In this document: positions 47,215 through 56,228 of the stretch, piece by piece
Layout: each line of letters begins with the position of its first letter
Position numbering within the stretch: the first letter of the stretch is position 1
NCBI GenBank assembly: GCA_004298555.1
Contig: SCQM01000078.1
Location: 1-64,000 of the forward strand
Reading direction: 5' to 3'
Origin: Actinomycetota bacterium
GTDB lineage: Bacteria > Actinomycetota > Acidimicrobiia > Acidimicrobiales > Acidimicrobiaceae
DNA length: 64,000 bases
Notes under the pieces: generated by a model
The model's database searches: none
The model's input: the letters and a program-made list of their open reading frames with translations, nothing else
What the model was told of the DNA's origin: nothing
Made by a program: the position numbers and the translations under genes

Positions 47215-49253
47215 GTACGATCGAGCGCAAGTTGTACACCGCCGATTTCGATATTGGCGGCACGTTTACTGACGGTTTCTTCACTGATGGCACACTGGCC
47301 CACAGGGCAAAGGTCTTTACCACCCCCCATGACTTGACTGAGGGATTTCTTGGTTGCCTGCAGCTCGGGGCTGAAGCTTTCGGTGAATCTCTGAATGGCT
47401 TTTTGGGATTCACCCATGTGGTGCGGCTCTCCACCACGCTGGGCACGAACACTCTGCTTCAGAGGCGTGGACCCAAAGTTGGTCTGATCGTGACTGCCGG
47501 CTCGGAAGCCAACCTTTACGCTCCAGACGGTAATCCGGGTGCTTTTGAATCAATACTCGATCCCCGGTTTGTGAGGGGACTGAATGAAGCAGTTGACGAA
47601 ACTGGAAAGGAGTCGGTTTTTCCTCCCTCATCCGAGGTTCTCACTGCAGTGCGCGAGTTGCTTGAAATGGGTGCTCGCATTATAGCCGTAAGCCTTAGGA
47701 ACAGTTGGCGTAACCCGATTCATGAGAAGAGGGTGCGCGAGATAGTTCTCGAAAGGTATCCGGTTCATTATATGCGGTCAGTCCCTTTGCAGCTTGCACA
47801 TGAGATCACTTCGAGTGATGACGATCATTCGCGTACCAACACAGTTGTGCTCAATGCGTACCTGCATCGAGACCTGTCGCGCGGCCTGTACAAAGCAGAC
47901 GATTTGGCCCGTCAGAATGGGATGCGGCATCCGCTCCTGGTAGTAAATGCTGCCGGCGGCTCGGCGCGTGTTGCCAAGACTGTTGCTGTGCAGACCATGT
48001 CGAGCGGTCCGGCCGTAGCAGTCCGCGGAGCAGCAATAATTGCCAAGCAGCTGAAGTTGGATCACGTGGTATGTGCCGATATGGGGGGCACAAGCCTGGA
48101 TGTCGCGGTCATAGATGGCGCCGAGCCTTCGCTTGTGGAAATGCCCGAAATCCACGGAATGAAGATTGCCGTGCCGGTGATATCTACGGAATCCATTGGT
48201 GCCGGCGGCGGGAGCATCGCCAGGGTGGTTGATGGCAAACTGAGAGTTGGGCCAGACAGTGCAGGCTCAGTACCGGGTCCTGCGTGTTACGGTAAAGGAG
48301 GTCAAAATCCGACAGTCACCGATGCAAATCTTGTACTGGGTCTTATAGAGCCCGCCAACTTTCTTGGTGGAAGAATGCGCCTGGATTTAGATCGTGCCAG
48401 GGAGGTCTTGGCGAAACGTATCGGAGCTCCGCTTGGAGTGGATGTGGAATCGGCGGCTGCCATGATCCGTGCGTGCGTGAACACAACGATGGCAGATGAG
48501 ATTCGCAAACGCATAGATTTGAGCGCCACATCTCCATCGCAGTACGCATTCTTTGCATTTGGAGGCGGCGGCATGCTGCACGCTTGTGACATAGCCGAAG
48601 AAGCGGGAATCACCAAGGTGGTTGGTTTTCCATTCGGATCAGTTTTTAGCGCATTTGGATCTTCGACAGTGGACGTTTGGCACAGATATCCGAGAAGTCT
48701 TGCACTTCAAATTGACAACCCCTGGTCGGAAAGTGTCCTTATCAATACCGTGGAAGGACTGCTAACCCAGGGAAGGCTGGACATGAAAGGCGAGGGATTT
48801 GAGGAGCCAGAGCTGTCGGAGTCGTTTCAGCTTGTGGTTGAGACGGCGGATGGCCGTGAAGACTTTGTCTTCAAATCAATTCATGATGTGCCTGGGATAT
48901 ATGATGCCGTGCGAACAAGCCACCCAGGTTCTGAGTTGCGCGAGGTGGTATTCGATATCCGGGCCGAAATGCCTACCTGGCTTCCTGCTCCGGGATATGC
49001 GGGTCCGGGCGAAATGCCTGGTTCAACAGTCAGAAAAGTTCGATGGTCCAAGGACGGACCTGCCGTGGCGACTCCGGTTTTCAAGTTAGAGAATTTGGGT
49101 AAAGGTTCCTCGATGTCAGGTCCGGCACTAATCGAGACAAAGGACACGGTATTTGCAGTGAAGTCGGGATGGTCGAGCCGGATCGACCAATTTGGCAACA
49201 TTGTCATGGAGTCCAATTCCTCCAGCGGGGAGGGTCAGTTAATTGACAGGTAA
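47211..49253 (+). CDS. HyuA-like ATP-dependent carboxylase/hydantoinase subunit, copy 2
   Basis: A 680-residue paralogue of the gene at 42129. Motifs are DFDIGGTFTDGF near the start, STTLGTNTLLQRRG, CADMGGTSLDVAV, SIGAGGGSIARV, PGPACYGKGG and the late GPALIETKD. Acetophenone carboxylase also contains two different HyuA-type subunits, unlike acetone carboxylase with one. The C-terminus is Ser-rich. The stop lies 11 bases inside the next gene, which starts at a TTG. Confidence 0.89.
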   Translation: MSTIERKLYTADFDIGGTFTDGFFTDGTLAHRAKVFTTPHDLTEGFLGCLQLGAEAFGESLNGFLGFTHVVRLSTTLGTNTLLQRRGPKVGLIVTAGSEANLYAPDGNPGAFESILDPRFVRGLNEAVDETGKESVFPPSSEVLTAVRELLEMGARIIAVSLRNSWRNPIHEKRVREIVLERYPVHYMRSVPLQLAHEITSSDDDHSRTNTVVLNAYLHRDLSRGLYKADDLARQNGMRHPLLVVNAAGGSARVAKTVAVQTMSSGPAVAVRGAAIIAKQLKLDHVVCADMGGTSLDVAVIDGAEPSLVEMPEIHGMKIAVPVISTESIGAGGGSIARVVDGKLRVGPDSAGSVPGPACYGKGGQNPTVTDANLVLGLIEPANFLGGRMRLDLDRAREVLAKRIGAPLGVDVESAAAMIRACVNTTMADEIRKRIDLSATSPSQYAFFAFGGGGMLHACDIAEEAGITKVVGFPFGSVFSAFGSSTVDVWHRYPRSLALQIDNPWSESVLINTVEGLLTQGRLDMKGEGFEEPELSESFQLVVETADGREDFVFKSIHDVPGIYDAVRTSHPGSELREVVFDIRAEMPTWLPAPGYAGPGEMPGSTVRKVRWSKDGPAVATPVFKLENLGKGSSMSGPALIETKDTVFAVKSGWSSRIDQFGNIVMESNSSSGEGQLIDR

Positions 49254-50424
49254 AAGTGGACCTCTCGCCGATATAAAGGTAGTGGAAATAGCGAGTTTTA
49301 TCGCGGGCCCCTATGCCGGCCAGCTTCTGGCTGATTTAGGAGCTGACGTCGTCAAAGTGGAGCCGCCGGGCAAAGGCGACCCATTCAGAGCGTTTGCAGG
49401 TCAAAACTATTCTCCCAATTTCGTCGGTTACAACAGGAACAAGAGGAGCATCGAGGCGGATATCCGAAGCGAGGCCGGTCAGGAAATAGTCAGAGGTCTC
49501 GTGCAGCGTTCCGATGTCCTGGTTGAGAACTTCCGGCCTGGAGTAATGAGGCGCTTCGGCCTCGACTACCCAGCCATGAGACGGTTGCGCCCGCAGATAA
49601 TTTATTGTTCAGTGTCTGGTTTCGGCCAGGATGGACCTTCGGCTGGCCGGCCGGTTTATGACACCGTCGGCCAGGCACTTGGCGGATTGCTGAGCCAGCT
49701 GATCGACCCAGAGCATCCGCGCATTATCGGTCCCGCTTTTACTGATGGTTTAGCTGGGCTTACTGCGGCCTACGGGATACTTGCTGCGATTCACGCGCGC
49801 GACTTGAGCGGTGTCGGCCAACATGTTGATGTTTCGATGTTCGCCTCCACGATTGCTTTTTTGTCCTCGGAGGTGGCCAGATACTACCGTACCGGAGAAC
49901 TGGGAGGACCTCGCAGCCGTCCGAGCATCAGCCAGTCCTATGCCTTCACGTGCAGAGATGGCCGGGTGATAACAGTGCACCTGTCGTCGCCACTAAAGTT
50001 CTGGCAGGCCTTTGTGGCTGCTATTGATAGGCCTGATTTGCTCGATGATCCACGGTTTGATACTCGTGAAGGCCGAATACACAATTTTGAGGAATTGCAT
50101 GAGCTTCTTGCTCCTTTGTTCCGCACAAGGGATCTAGACGACTGGCGCAGAAGCTTCTCTGCTTTCGACGTTCCCCACGCGCAAGTGAATACAATCCAGG
50201 ATGTCTTTCTGGAACCCCAGGCAAGGCATTTAGGTTTGGAACTTCGCATGAAGCATCCGAGCGAGGGCGAAGTCGTGACTGTGGCACCTCCAGTGATATT
50301 TTCAGATACTCCTGTGGCCAATTTAAGTCCGCCGCCAAGCCTTGGGGAGCACACGCGGGAAGTACTTGGTGAACTCGGTTTCACGCTGGCAGATCCTCAT
50401 GAATCTCAAAAAGAAGGAAATTAG
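49243..50424 (+). CDS. CaiB/BaiF-type (class III) CoA-transferase, copy 2
   Basis: A 393-residue CoA-transferase. Signatures are GADVVKVEPPGKGDPFRAF, NRNKRSIEADI, LVENFRPGVMRRFGLDY, the catalytic Asp region FTDGLAGLTAAYGILAAI and a late FDVPHAQVNTIQD. The start is TTG with the ribosome site ggggagggtcag, inside the last codons of the HyuA gene, so translation is coupled. It may activate the carboxylated product as a CoA thioester. Related to the copy at 34.4 kb through shared SQSYA and HLS-P-KFW blocks. Confidence 0.92.
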   Translation: MTGKSGPLADIKVVEIASFIAGPYAGQLLADLGADVVKVEPPGKGDPFRAFAGQNYSPNFVGYNRNKRSIEADIRSEAGQEIVRGLVQRSDVLVENFRPGVMRRFGLDYPAMRRLRPQIIYCSVSGFGQDGPSAGRPVYDTVGQALGGLLSQLIDPEHPRIIGPAFTDGLAGLTAAYGILAAIHARDLSGVGQHVDVSMFASTIAFLSSEVARYYRTGELGGPRSRPSISQSYAFTCRDGRVITVHLSSPLKFWQAFVAAIDRPDLLDDPRFDTREGRIHNFEELHELLAPLFRTRDLDDWRRSFSAFDVPHAQVNTIQDVFLEPQARHLGLELRMKHPSEGEVVTVAPPVIFSDTPVANLSPPPSLGEHTREVLGELGFTLADPHESQKEGN

Positions 50425-50426
50425 AA

Positions 50427-51281
50427 ATGATCAAGGCAATCGATATTCATGTGCATGGACATGACGAAGCTGCAATTCAAGCTATGGGTGCACGGAATGC
50501 CCAGATGGGAAAGTATTTTGGCAAGGAAATGGAGCCCGTATCCCTGGATGAGCTTGCGGACCGCTACAGGCAAAAGGAGATGATGGCGGTTCTGGTAAAT
50601 ACCACCGACGTTAGTTCCACTGGAATTCCACCGGTCCCAAACGACCATATCGCACAAGCCGTCAAGCGCAATCCGGATGTTTTCATAGGCTTCGGCGCTG
50701 TTGATCCATGGCAGGGGAAGCTTGCCGTTGACGAAGCGAAACGGTGTGCAGAAGAACTTGGCCTCAGGGGGCTTGGCGAGCTAAACCCGGGACGCCAGGG
50801 TTTTTATCCCAACGACCCGCGCTTCTATCCGTTGTGGGAAATGGCCAGCGACCAGGGACTGGTAGTTCTGCTGCACGGAGGGATGATGGGTGCGGGTGCA
50901 GGTACACCCGGGGGTATGGGTTTTAAACTCAAATACACCCGGCCAATTCCGTATATCGATGATGTTGCAGCCGACTTTCCAAAGCTCAAGATCATTGCTG
51001 CGCATCCTTCATGGCCATGGCAGGAGGAGAGCTTGGCGGTGGCGAGACACAAAAGCAATGTTTATATAGATTTGAGCGGATGGGCGCCGAAGTACTTTCC
51101 AGAAAGCCTTGTGCATTACGTCGACACCATATTGCAGGATCGTGCGCTCTTCGGTTCGGATTGGCCGGTCCTTGATCCGGACAGATGGTTGGCCGAATTT
51201 GCCGAGTTGCCAATTCGCGAAACCTCTCGGCAAAAAATTTTACTCGACAACGCATGTGCGTTATTTGGCATTCAGGTATGA
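50427..51281 (+). CDS. amidohydrolase-2-type metal-dependent hydrolase/decarboxylase
   Basis: A 284-residue TIM-barrel protein of the group that contains ACMSD and gamma-resorcylate decarboxylase. The metal motif DIHVHGH is at residues 6-12, a second His is in VLLHGGMMG, a third in IAAHPSWPWQEE, and the acidic residue in ALFGSDWPVLDPDRW. The family catalyses C-C or C-N cleavage, including non-oxidative decarboxylation and lactone hydrolysis. The gene begins two bases after the CoA-transferase gene and is the last of the tightly packed operon that starts at 41773. Confidence 0.86.
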   Translation: MIKAIDIHVHGHDEAAIQAMGARNAQMGKYFGKEMEPVSLDELADRYRQKEMMAVLVNTTDVSSTGIPPVPNDHIAQAVKRNPDVFIGFGAVDPWQGKLAVDEAKRCAEELGLRGLGELNPGRQGFYPNDPRFYPLWEMASDQGLVVLLHGGMMGAGAGTPGGMGFKLKYTRPIPYIDDVAADFPKLKIIAAHPSWPWQEESLAVARHKSNVYIDLSGWAPKYFPESLVHYVDTILQDRALFGSDWPVLDPDRWLAEFAELPIRETSRQKILLDNACALFGIQV

Positions 51282-51485
51282 GGCACTCTCTTGGAGCTAG
51301 GCGGGAGAGTCGGATTGGGGGGGGAAGATAAGGGTAGTTACTCGAAGCAAGTGAGAAATGGCAAGGCCTTGAATCAATGCCGGAATTGGCAGACTGCGAA
51401 AGCGCCAGAGGCTTGACAAAGGGGTTTCAGACATCAGTTACAGGAAACATGTATAAGTATTGGATCTCCGAATTGGGGGAAGCAA

Positions 51486-52772
51486 ATGAGTGTTTGGTTT
51501 CGAAACCATAGAGTTTCGATAGATAAGAAGAGCGGCGGCCCGGGTTTGCAGAGTGAATCGGAACTTGGGGGTTCCAAGAGAGGCCGCGGCATAATTACCG
51601 GCCGGAGGCTGCTTCTGGGAGCGCCTCTGATGTCAGTTGCACTTTTGGCTGGCGCTTGCGGAAGTTCAAGCACAGCGTCAAACTCTTCGCAGAGTTCGGG
51701 TTCTGGCGCCACGGCTACAACTGCTTCGGGCAACTCGAACGCGGCATTGAAGGCGAGTCTTGACAAATTGACTGGTGTTCCCACCTTCAAGGCTCCCGGT
51801 CCGGCGTTCGACGCTTCGAAGCTGGCAGGCGGCAAGATCGTGTCTATCGACTGTGCACCTTCTGCTGCGCCGCCGGCTCAGACCACTGCAGCCACCGTGG
51901 CAGCAGGAAAGGCGGCAGGGCTCAACGTGACAGTGCTTGCAGGAGGGAACGAGGATATTCCACTTGATACGCAGTTCATTGATCAGGCTATCAACCTCAA
52001 ACCCATTGCAATAATCACTGTTGGATGCACTCCGCCTCTGCTGACTGTGCCTCTTCAGGCGGCAAAGAATGCAGGTATTCCGGTTGTCTGCGCGAATTAC
52101 ATCCCGCCTGTGGTCGGAGCTCCTGGCCAAGGTTGTGGTCCGCTGGCATTTGGCGACGCCATGCAGCCCGCTTCTGAGGGAACTGTCCTGGCGGAAGAGA
52201 TTGCGCTGAATGGTCCAAAGAACGCAAAGATCGGGTTTCTTTCTGCAGACGAAATAGCCGGTTCACCTGCCGTTGAGAAGACCTTCAAGGCGGGGCTGGC
52301 CAAGTACTGCCCGAGCTGTCAGCTCGTAGACGTCCAAAATGTCAATCCTGGCAACTGGGTAACGTCACTTACCCCGACGATTACCTCAATGTTGACGGCG
52401 CATCCTGATCTGAACTATCTGATACCTGTGTTTGACGGCATGACACCGTTTGTTAGCGCAGCGATGAAGAGTTCAGGCAAGGCATCTTCGGTCAAGGTGC
52501 TCACGACCCAGGGAAGCACAGGCGCCGCAATGACCAACATCTCTAATGGCACATTTATGGCAGATGTCGGCTCATCGGATACTTGGGTTGGATGGACTGC
52601 AATTGACCAGGCGATGCGTGCGGCATTGAAGTTGCCACCGGAAGCGAACCCAGCGGTACCCATAAGGTTGGAGACAGCCGCATCGATACAAGGCGAGGAT
52701 CCAAAGAGTGATTCAGCAATATATGGCGATAGCTATGTGCAGGGCTTCAAGACTCTATGGGGTCTGGGTTGA
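51486..52772 (+). CDS. ABC transporter substrate-binding lipoprotein (sugar/ribose type)
   Basis: A 428-residue lipoprotein. The N-terminal signal includes a twin-arginine-like TGRRLLLG and ends at the lipobox LAGAC with Cys58, followed by a Ser/Thr/Ala linker. The mature part resembles periplasmic-binding protein type 1/4 (ribose-binding-like), with VGCTPPLLTVPLQAAKNAGIPVVC, NAKIGFLSADEIAGSPAVEKTF and SWVGW-like tail segments. The ligand need not be a sugar, because this family also serves nucleosides, autoinducers and other compounds. The gap before it (51282-51485) contains a ttgaca box at 51413, but I see no -10 box at the right distance. Confidence 0.86.
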   Translation: MSVWFRNHRVSIDKKSGGPGLQSESELGGSKRGRGIITGRRLLLGAPLMSVALLAGACGSSSTASNSSQSSGSGATATTASGNSNAALKASLDKLTGVPTFKAPGPAFDASKLAGGKIVSIDCAPSAAPPAQTTAATVAAGKAAGLNVTVLAGGNEDIPLDTQFIDQAINLKPIAIITVGCTPPLLTVPLQAAKNAGIPVVCANYIPPVVGAPGQGCGPLAFGDAMQPASEGTVLAEEIALNGPKNAKIGFLSADEIAGSPAVEKTFKAGLAKYCPSCQLVDVQNVNPGNWVTSLTPTITSMLTAHPDLNYLIPVFDGMTPFVSAAMKSSGKASSVKVLTTQGSTGAAMTNISNGTFMADVGSSDTWVGWTAIDQAMRAALKLPPEANPAVPIRLETAASIQGEDPKSDSAIYGDSYVQGFKTLWGLG

Positions 52773-52840
52773 TGATGAAATTCATGGGCATGCGGAGCGA
52801 AACCGGCCGCGAGCATGAGAATGAAATTCAGGGAGATCCG

Positions 52841-53875
52841 ATGAGCAAGCCATCAGGTCAAGCTGTTAGCCCCGCCGGGAGGGCGGGGCTAACAGCCGCA
52901 TCCGGCCAGGGGGGCCAGCAAGCGGTTCGATCATTTCTAAAGCGCTACCTCGTCGCCATTCTCGTTCCCCTTCTCCTGATTCTGTTTTCAATTTTGGCCC
53001 CATCGACTTTTCTGACCGCCAACAACTTTCAGACGATTCTGACGACCAATGCAGTCTTGATAATCCTTGCAGTTGGCGAAACTATCGTCTTGGTGACCGG
53101 AGAGTTTGATTTCAGCTTCGGTGGAACTCTGGGAATTTCCGCAGCCATCGTAGTGATGATGATCACCAATATGCACGGGGTAAACAGCGCGGAGGCAATA
53201 ACGGTGTCATTCTTGGCAGCCCTGTTTATCGGGATTTTGAATGCCTTCTTTGTAATCGTCTTGCGCGTCAAGTCCTTCATTGTGACGCTCGGAATGGGAA
53301 CGTTGACTACCGGAATTGGGCTTGGAATAACTGGTTCGCAGACCGTTTCCAATCCTTCGAAGTTCTTGACAACCGTGATGACAAAGCATATTTTCGGCGT
53401 GGGTCTGCCCTTTTTCTACGGTTTGATCATGGTGATTGGGCTGTGGGTGGTCTTTGAGTTCGTAAAGACCGGGCGGAACATGTATTTCGTCGGCGAAGGA
53501 CGAAAAGCAGCGTTTCTCGCCGGCATACACGTGAACCGGATTCGGGCCGGGGTATTAATCCTGTCGTCGGTGTGCGCATGGCTGGCAGGGATGGTGATGC
53601 TTGGCCAGACCACTGCGGTTGATGCCACATATGGCGGCCCGTATCTGTTGCCGGTGTTTGCGGCGGTGTTTCTAGGGTTCACCACGATACGATCCGGCCG
53701 GTTCAATGCGCTCGGAACATTTGTCGGAGTGCTCGTGCTTGCAATTGGCAGTACGGGTCTGGAAGTGCTTTCCGTGCCGTCGTGGATCACCCAGGTGTTC
53801 GATGGTGGGGTTCTTGTCATTGCCGTAGCGCTTGCCAACATCCTTGGTGGCGAGAGGATTGATCAGTGGGCGTAG
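52841..53875 (+). CDS. ABC transporter permease (RbsC type)
   Basis: A 344-residue permease with about 8-10 membrane helices. Typical RbsC segments are LILFSILAPSTFLTANNF, ILAVGETIVLVTGEFDFSFGG, VIVLRVKSFIVTLGMGTLTTG and the ATPase contact GEGRKAAFLAGIHVNRIR. I chose the ATG at 52841 with gggaga upstream; an ATG at 52772 would add 23 residues. The first ~30 codons contain a very strong hairpin (52862-52896), described separately. The first predicted membrane helix begins after about residue 32. Confidence 0.9.
   Translation: MSKPSGQAVSPAGRAGLTAASGQGGQQAVRSFLKRYLVAILVPLLLILFSILAPSTFLTANNFQTILTTNAVLIILAVGETIVLVTGEFDFSFGGTLGISAAIVVMMITNMHGVNSAEAITVSFLAALFIGILNAFFVIVLRVKSFIVTLGMGTLTTGIGLGITGSQTVSNPSKFLTTVMTKHIFGVGLPFFYGLIMVIGLWVVFEFVKTGRNMYFVGEGRKAAFLAGIHVNRIRAGVLILSSVCAWLAGMVMLGQTTAVDATYGGPYLLPVFAAVFLGFTTIRSGRFNALGTFVGVLVLAIGSTGLEVLSVPSWITQVFDGGVLVIAVALANILGGERIDQWA
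52862..52896 (+). repeat. 15-bp perfect inverted repeat in the first codons of the permease gene
   Basis: The arms gctgttagccccgcc (52862-52876) and ggcggggctaacagc (52882-52896) are fully complementary around a 5-base loop. In RNA this is a very stable G/C-rich hairpin, seven codons after the start. It lies between the binding-protein gene and the main body of the permease gene, where hairpins often protect upstream mRNA and lower downstream translation. Confidence 0.9.
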
Positions 53876-53950
53876 CCGAGGCCATGTATTGGGTCTACGT
53901 GAGTGCGCGCCATGGTCGGCGGATTTGCGTTGGAATTGAAAGGGAGAGAG

Positions 53951-55546
53951 ATGGTTGCCGGACAAGTTGCCCTTGAAGTCAAAGGTCTTAGCATGCGATT
54001 CGGTCCCGTGACAGCGCTTGATGGATTGTCGCTCAAGATCGAACAGGGTGAAATCCATGGCGTGGTTGGTCATAACGGATCTGGCAAGTCCACTTTCGTG
54101 GAGGTCCTTGCGGGGAGCCATGTCCCTAACGACGGACAGATGGAGCTCTTTGGCAATCCAGCCGACTTCCCAGGTGCTTCACGAGCGAGAGAGAAGTACC
54201 CTTTGATAGTGGTCCATCAGGACGTGGGTCTTGTGGGTTCTATGTCGGTGGTAGACAATTTCAGGGTCAACCGCTTCAAACGCGGAGCTGCGGGAGCCAT
54301 CCGCTGGCACGCCGAGCATGAGCTTACCCGCCAGCGCCTTTTGGCACTTGGTGTTGACATAGATCCAAAGACGCTAGTTGAGGACTTGAGTTCCTCAGAT
54401 CAGATGTTGATCAGCGTTGCCAGGGCACTTATGGATTTGGAGGAGATTCGTGAAAGGGCGGTTCACAAGGATCAGGCAATCCTGATATTGGATGAGCCGA
54501 CGTCGAGCCTTCCTTCTGGAACTGTCGATTCATTTCTGGACACGATCCGCGATGTCAATCGCAATCTGGGCACGACAGTGATAATTGTAAGTCATAACCC
54601 CAGGGAAATCATGAGCCTTAGCCACAGGTTCTCGGCTCTAAAGAACGGGCTTTTGGTTGGGACATATGTGACCGGGCAGGTGAACTATCCTGAACTTGCC
54701 GCACTGATGGCGGGGCAAAGCGGGAAAGACTTCGAAGCGTCGGGTCATGCTGGAGAGCTGAGATCAAGGGCCAGAATCAGCAATTCGCAGGAGCCAGCCA
54801 AGGTATTGAGCGTCTCAAACCTCATTGGACGCCGGGTCAAAGGCATAGATTTCGAGGTCTCAGCGGGTGAGATTGTTGGCATTACCGGACTTTTGGGTTC
54901 GGGATATGAGGACATCCCTTATCTATTGTGTGGATCGCAGGCCAGAGAATCGGGCCAGGTGGTGCTCAAGGACAAGGAACTCCATAAAACCAATCCCCGC
55001 AGTTTCAAAGAAGCCGGCGCTGTGCTGCTTCCAGGCGATCGCCAGCTGACAAGTGGAATTCAGACTGCTACCGTGCGCGAGAATATGACAATGGGTCATT
55101 TGAGCCCCTTTACTAAGCGCGGGCTCCTGAGGCACCGCAAAGAGCGCCATACTGTTGCGGGAATGATGGGCAGGCTGCGCATCAGCCCGGAAAACCCTGA
55201 TCGTCCCCTAAATGAGTTCAGTGGCGGGCAGCAGCAAAAGTCGCTGATAGGAAGATGCCTGCTCAGGTCGGCAAGCCTGATTGTAATCGATGAACCGTGT
55301 ACAGGAATTGATGTCGGTGCACGGAACGAGATCCATTCGACCTTGAGGGAGATCACAAACTCAGGTTCTGCAGTGGTTATTACCTCTTGCCAGTATGAAG
55401 AGTTGCCGATGATCTGTGACCGGGTTGTCGTTCTACAGAGTGGCCAGGTTGTCGGCGAGCTGTCTGGCGACGAAGTCACTGAGGAGAGGATCCTCAAGCT
55501 TTGCTATATGGATGCACCACAATCAAGCCAGGAGTCCAAGGTCTAG
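53951..55546 (+). CDS. ABC transporter tandem ATPase (RbsA type)
   Basis: A 531-residue protein with two ABC domains. The first has an intact Walker A (GHNGSGKST) and Walker B (AILILDEPTSSLP), but its signature motif reads LSSSDQML, which departs from LSGGQ. The second has the relaxed Walker A typical of RbsA-type second halves (GLLGSGYEDI), a good signature motif (FSGGQQQKSL) and LIVIDEPCTGIDVGARNE. I chose the ATG at 53951 with aaagggagag upstream; a longer frame from 53903 adds 16 residues. It completes the importer with the two preceding genes. Confidence 0.9.
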   Translation: MVAGQVALEVKGLSMRFGPVTALDGLSLKIEQGEIHGVVGHNGSGKSTFVEVLAGSHVPNDGQMELFGNPADFPGASRAREKYPLIVVHQDVGLVGSMSVVDNFRVNRFKRGAAGAIRWHAEHELTRQRLLALGVDIDPKTLVEDLSSSDQMLISVARALMDLEEIRERAVHKDQAILILDEPTSSLPSGTVDSFLDTIRDVNRNLGTTVIIVSHNPREIMSLSHRFSALKNGLLVGTYVTGQVNYPELAALMAGQSGKDFEASGHAGELRSRARISNSQEPAKVLSVSNLIGRRVKGIDFEVSAGEIVGITGLLGSGYEDIPYLLCGSQARESGQVVLKDKELHKTNPRSFKEAGAVLLPGDRQLTSGIQTATVRENMTMGHLSPFTKRGLLRHRKERHTVAGMMGRLRISPENPDRPLNEFSGGQQQKSLIGRCLLRSASLIVIDEPCTGIDVGARNEIHSTLREITNSGSAVVITSCQYEELPMICDRVVVLQSGQVVGELSGDEVTEERILKLCYMDAPQSSQESKV

Positions 55547-55682
55547 TACCTGGGGATTGAACAGGTGCGCCTAGCCAGCCCGGGGGATCCTGCCGTGCTC
55601 AATGCGGGGAGTAGACGCCAAATGGGAGATCTTGTAAATCGCGTGATCTGTATTGTTTCAATGCATAACAGGAGGTACGGGC

Positions 55683-56228
55683 TTGACAGAGAAACATTTG
55701 TTGTGCAGCAAAGATCTGACATTCCAGGAGGTGCTGGAGATCTTGGAGGTGGTAAAGAACAGTGATTGGGGGGATGTTGAAATAGAGTCTGGAGGTTCCA
55801 GCCTCAAAATCGCCCGATCAAATCGGCCTATGCGGGTCAGCGAAGGTTCCGCCGCTGATGCAGAAAGAATTGTAAGTAGGACCGATGAGAGAAAAGAGCC
55901 GGTGAATGAGGACATCGGGAATTCGAGCCCTGCCAAGCCACCCTCCCGGCCCCATGGTCGCCAGGTGGACCTGACGACTGGGGTGCCTGTAACACCACCT
56001 ATGGCTGGCATCTTTTACAATGCCCCTTCTCCCGGTGCCCCGGCTTTTGTTAACGAAGGCGACAGTGTCAAAAAAGGCCAGCAAGTTGGCATAGTCGAGG
56101 TCATGAAGCTATTCACGCCTGTCATTGCTCCATGTGCCGGAACTGTCAGGAAAGTTCTCGTCAAGAATGAGGAATTTGTTCACAATGACGAGATCATCAT
56201 GGTCATAGAGACATTGGAAGAATCATGA
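55683..56228 (+). CDS. biotin carboxyl carrier protein (AccB-type), copy 2
   Basis: A 181-residue carrier. The N-terminal AccB helix (FQEVLEILEVVKNSDWGDVE), a polar linker and a biotinyl domain with the acceptor Lys142 in EVMKLF are all present. The start is TTG with a near-perfect ribosome site (aggaggt) seven bases upstream; a longer frame reaches 55653. Its stop overlaps the ATG of the carboxyltransferase gene by four bases. No biotin carboxylase gene is adjacent, so it may be charged by the enzyme encoded at 37.9 kb or accept carboxyl groups from its partner. Confidence 0.91.
   Translation: MTEKHLLCSKDLTFQEVLEILEVVKNSDWGDVEIESGGSSLKIARSNRPMRVSEGSAADAERIVSRTDERKEPVNEDIGNSSPAKPPSRPHGRQVDLTTGVPVTPPMAGIFYNAPSPGAPAFVNEGDSVKKGQQVGIVEVMKLFTPVIAPCAGTVRKVLVKNEEFVHNDEIIMVIETLEES

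Noticed and set aside
51413-51457. ttgaca and tataag boxes upstream of the ribose-type binding protein
   Set aside because: They are 33 bases apart, too far to work as one core promoter.
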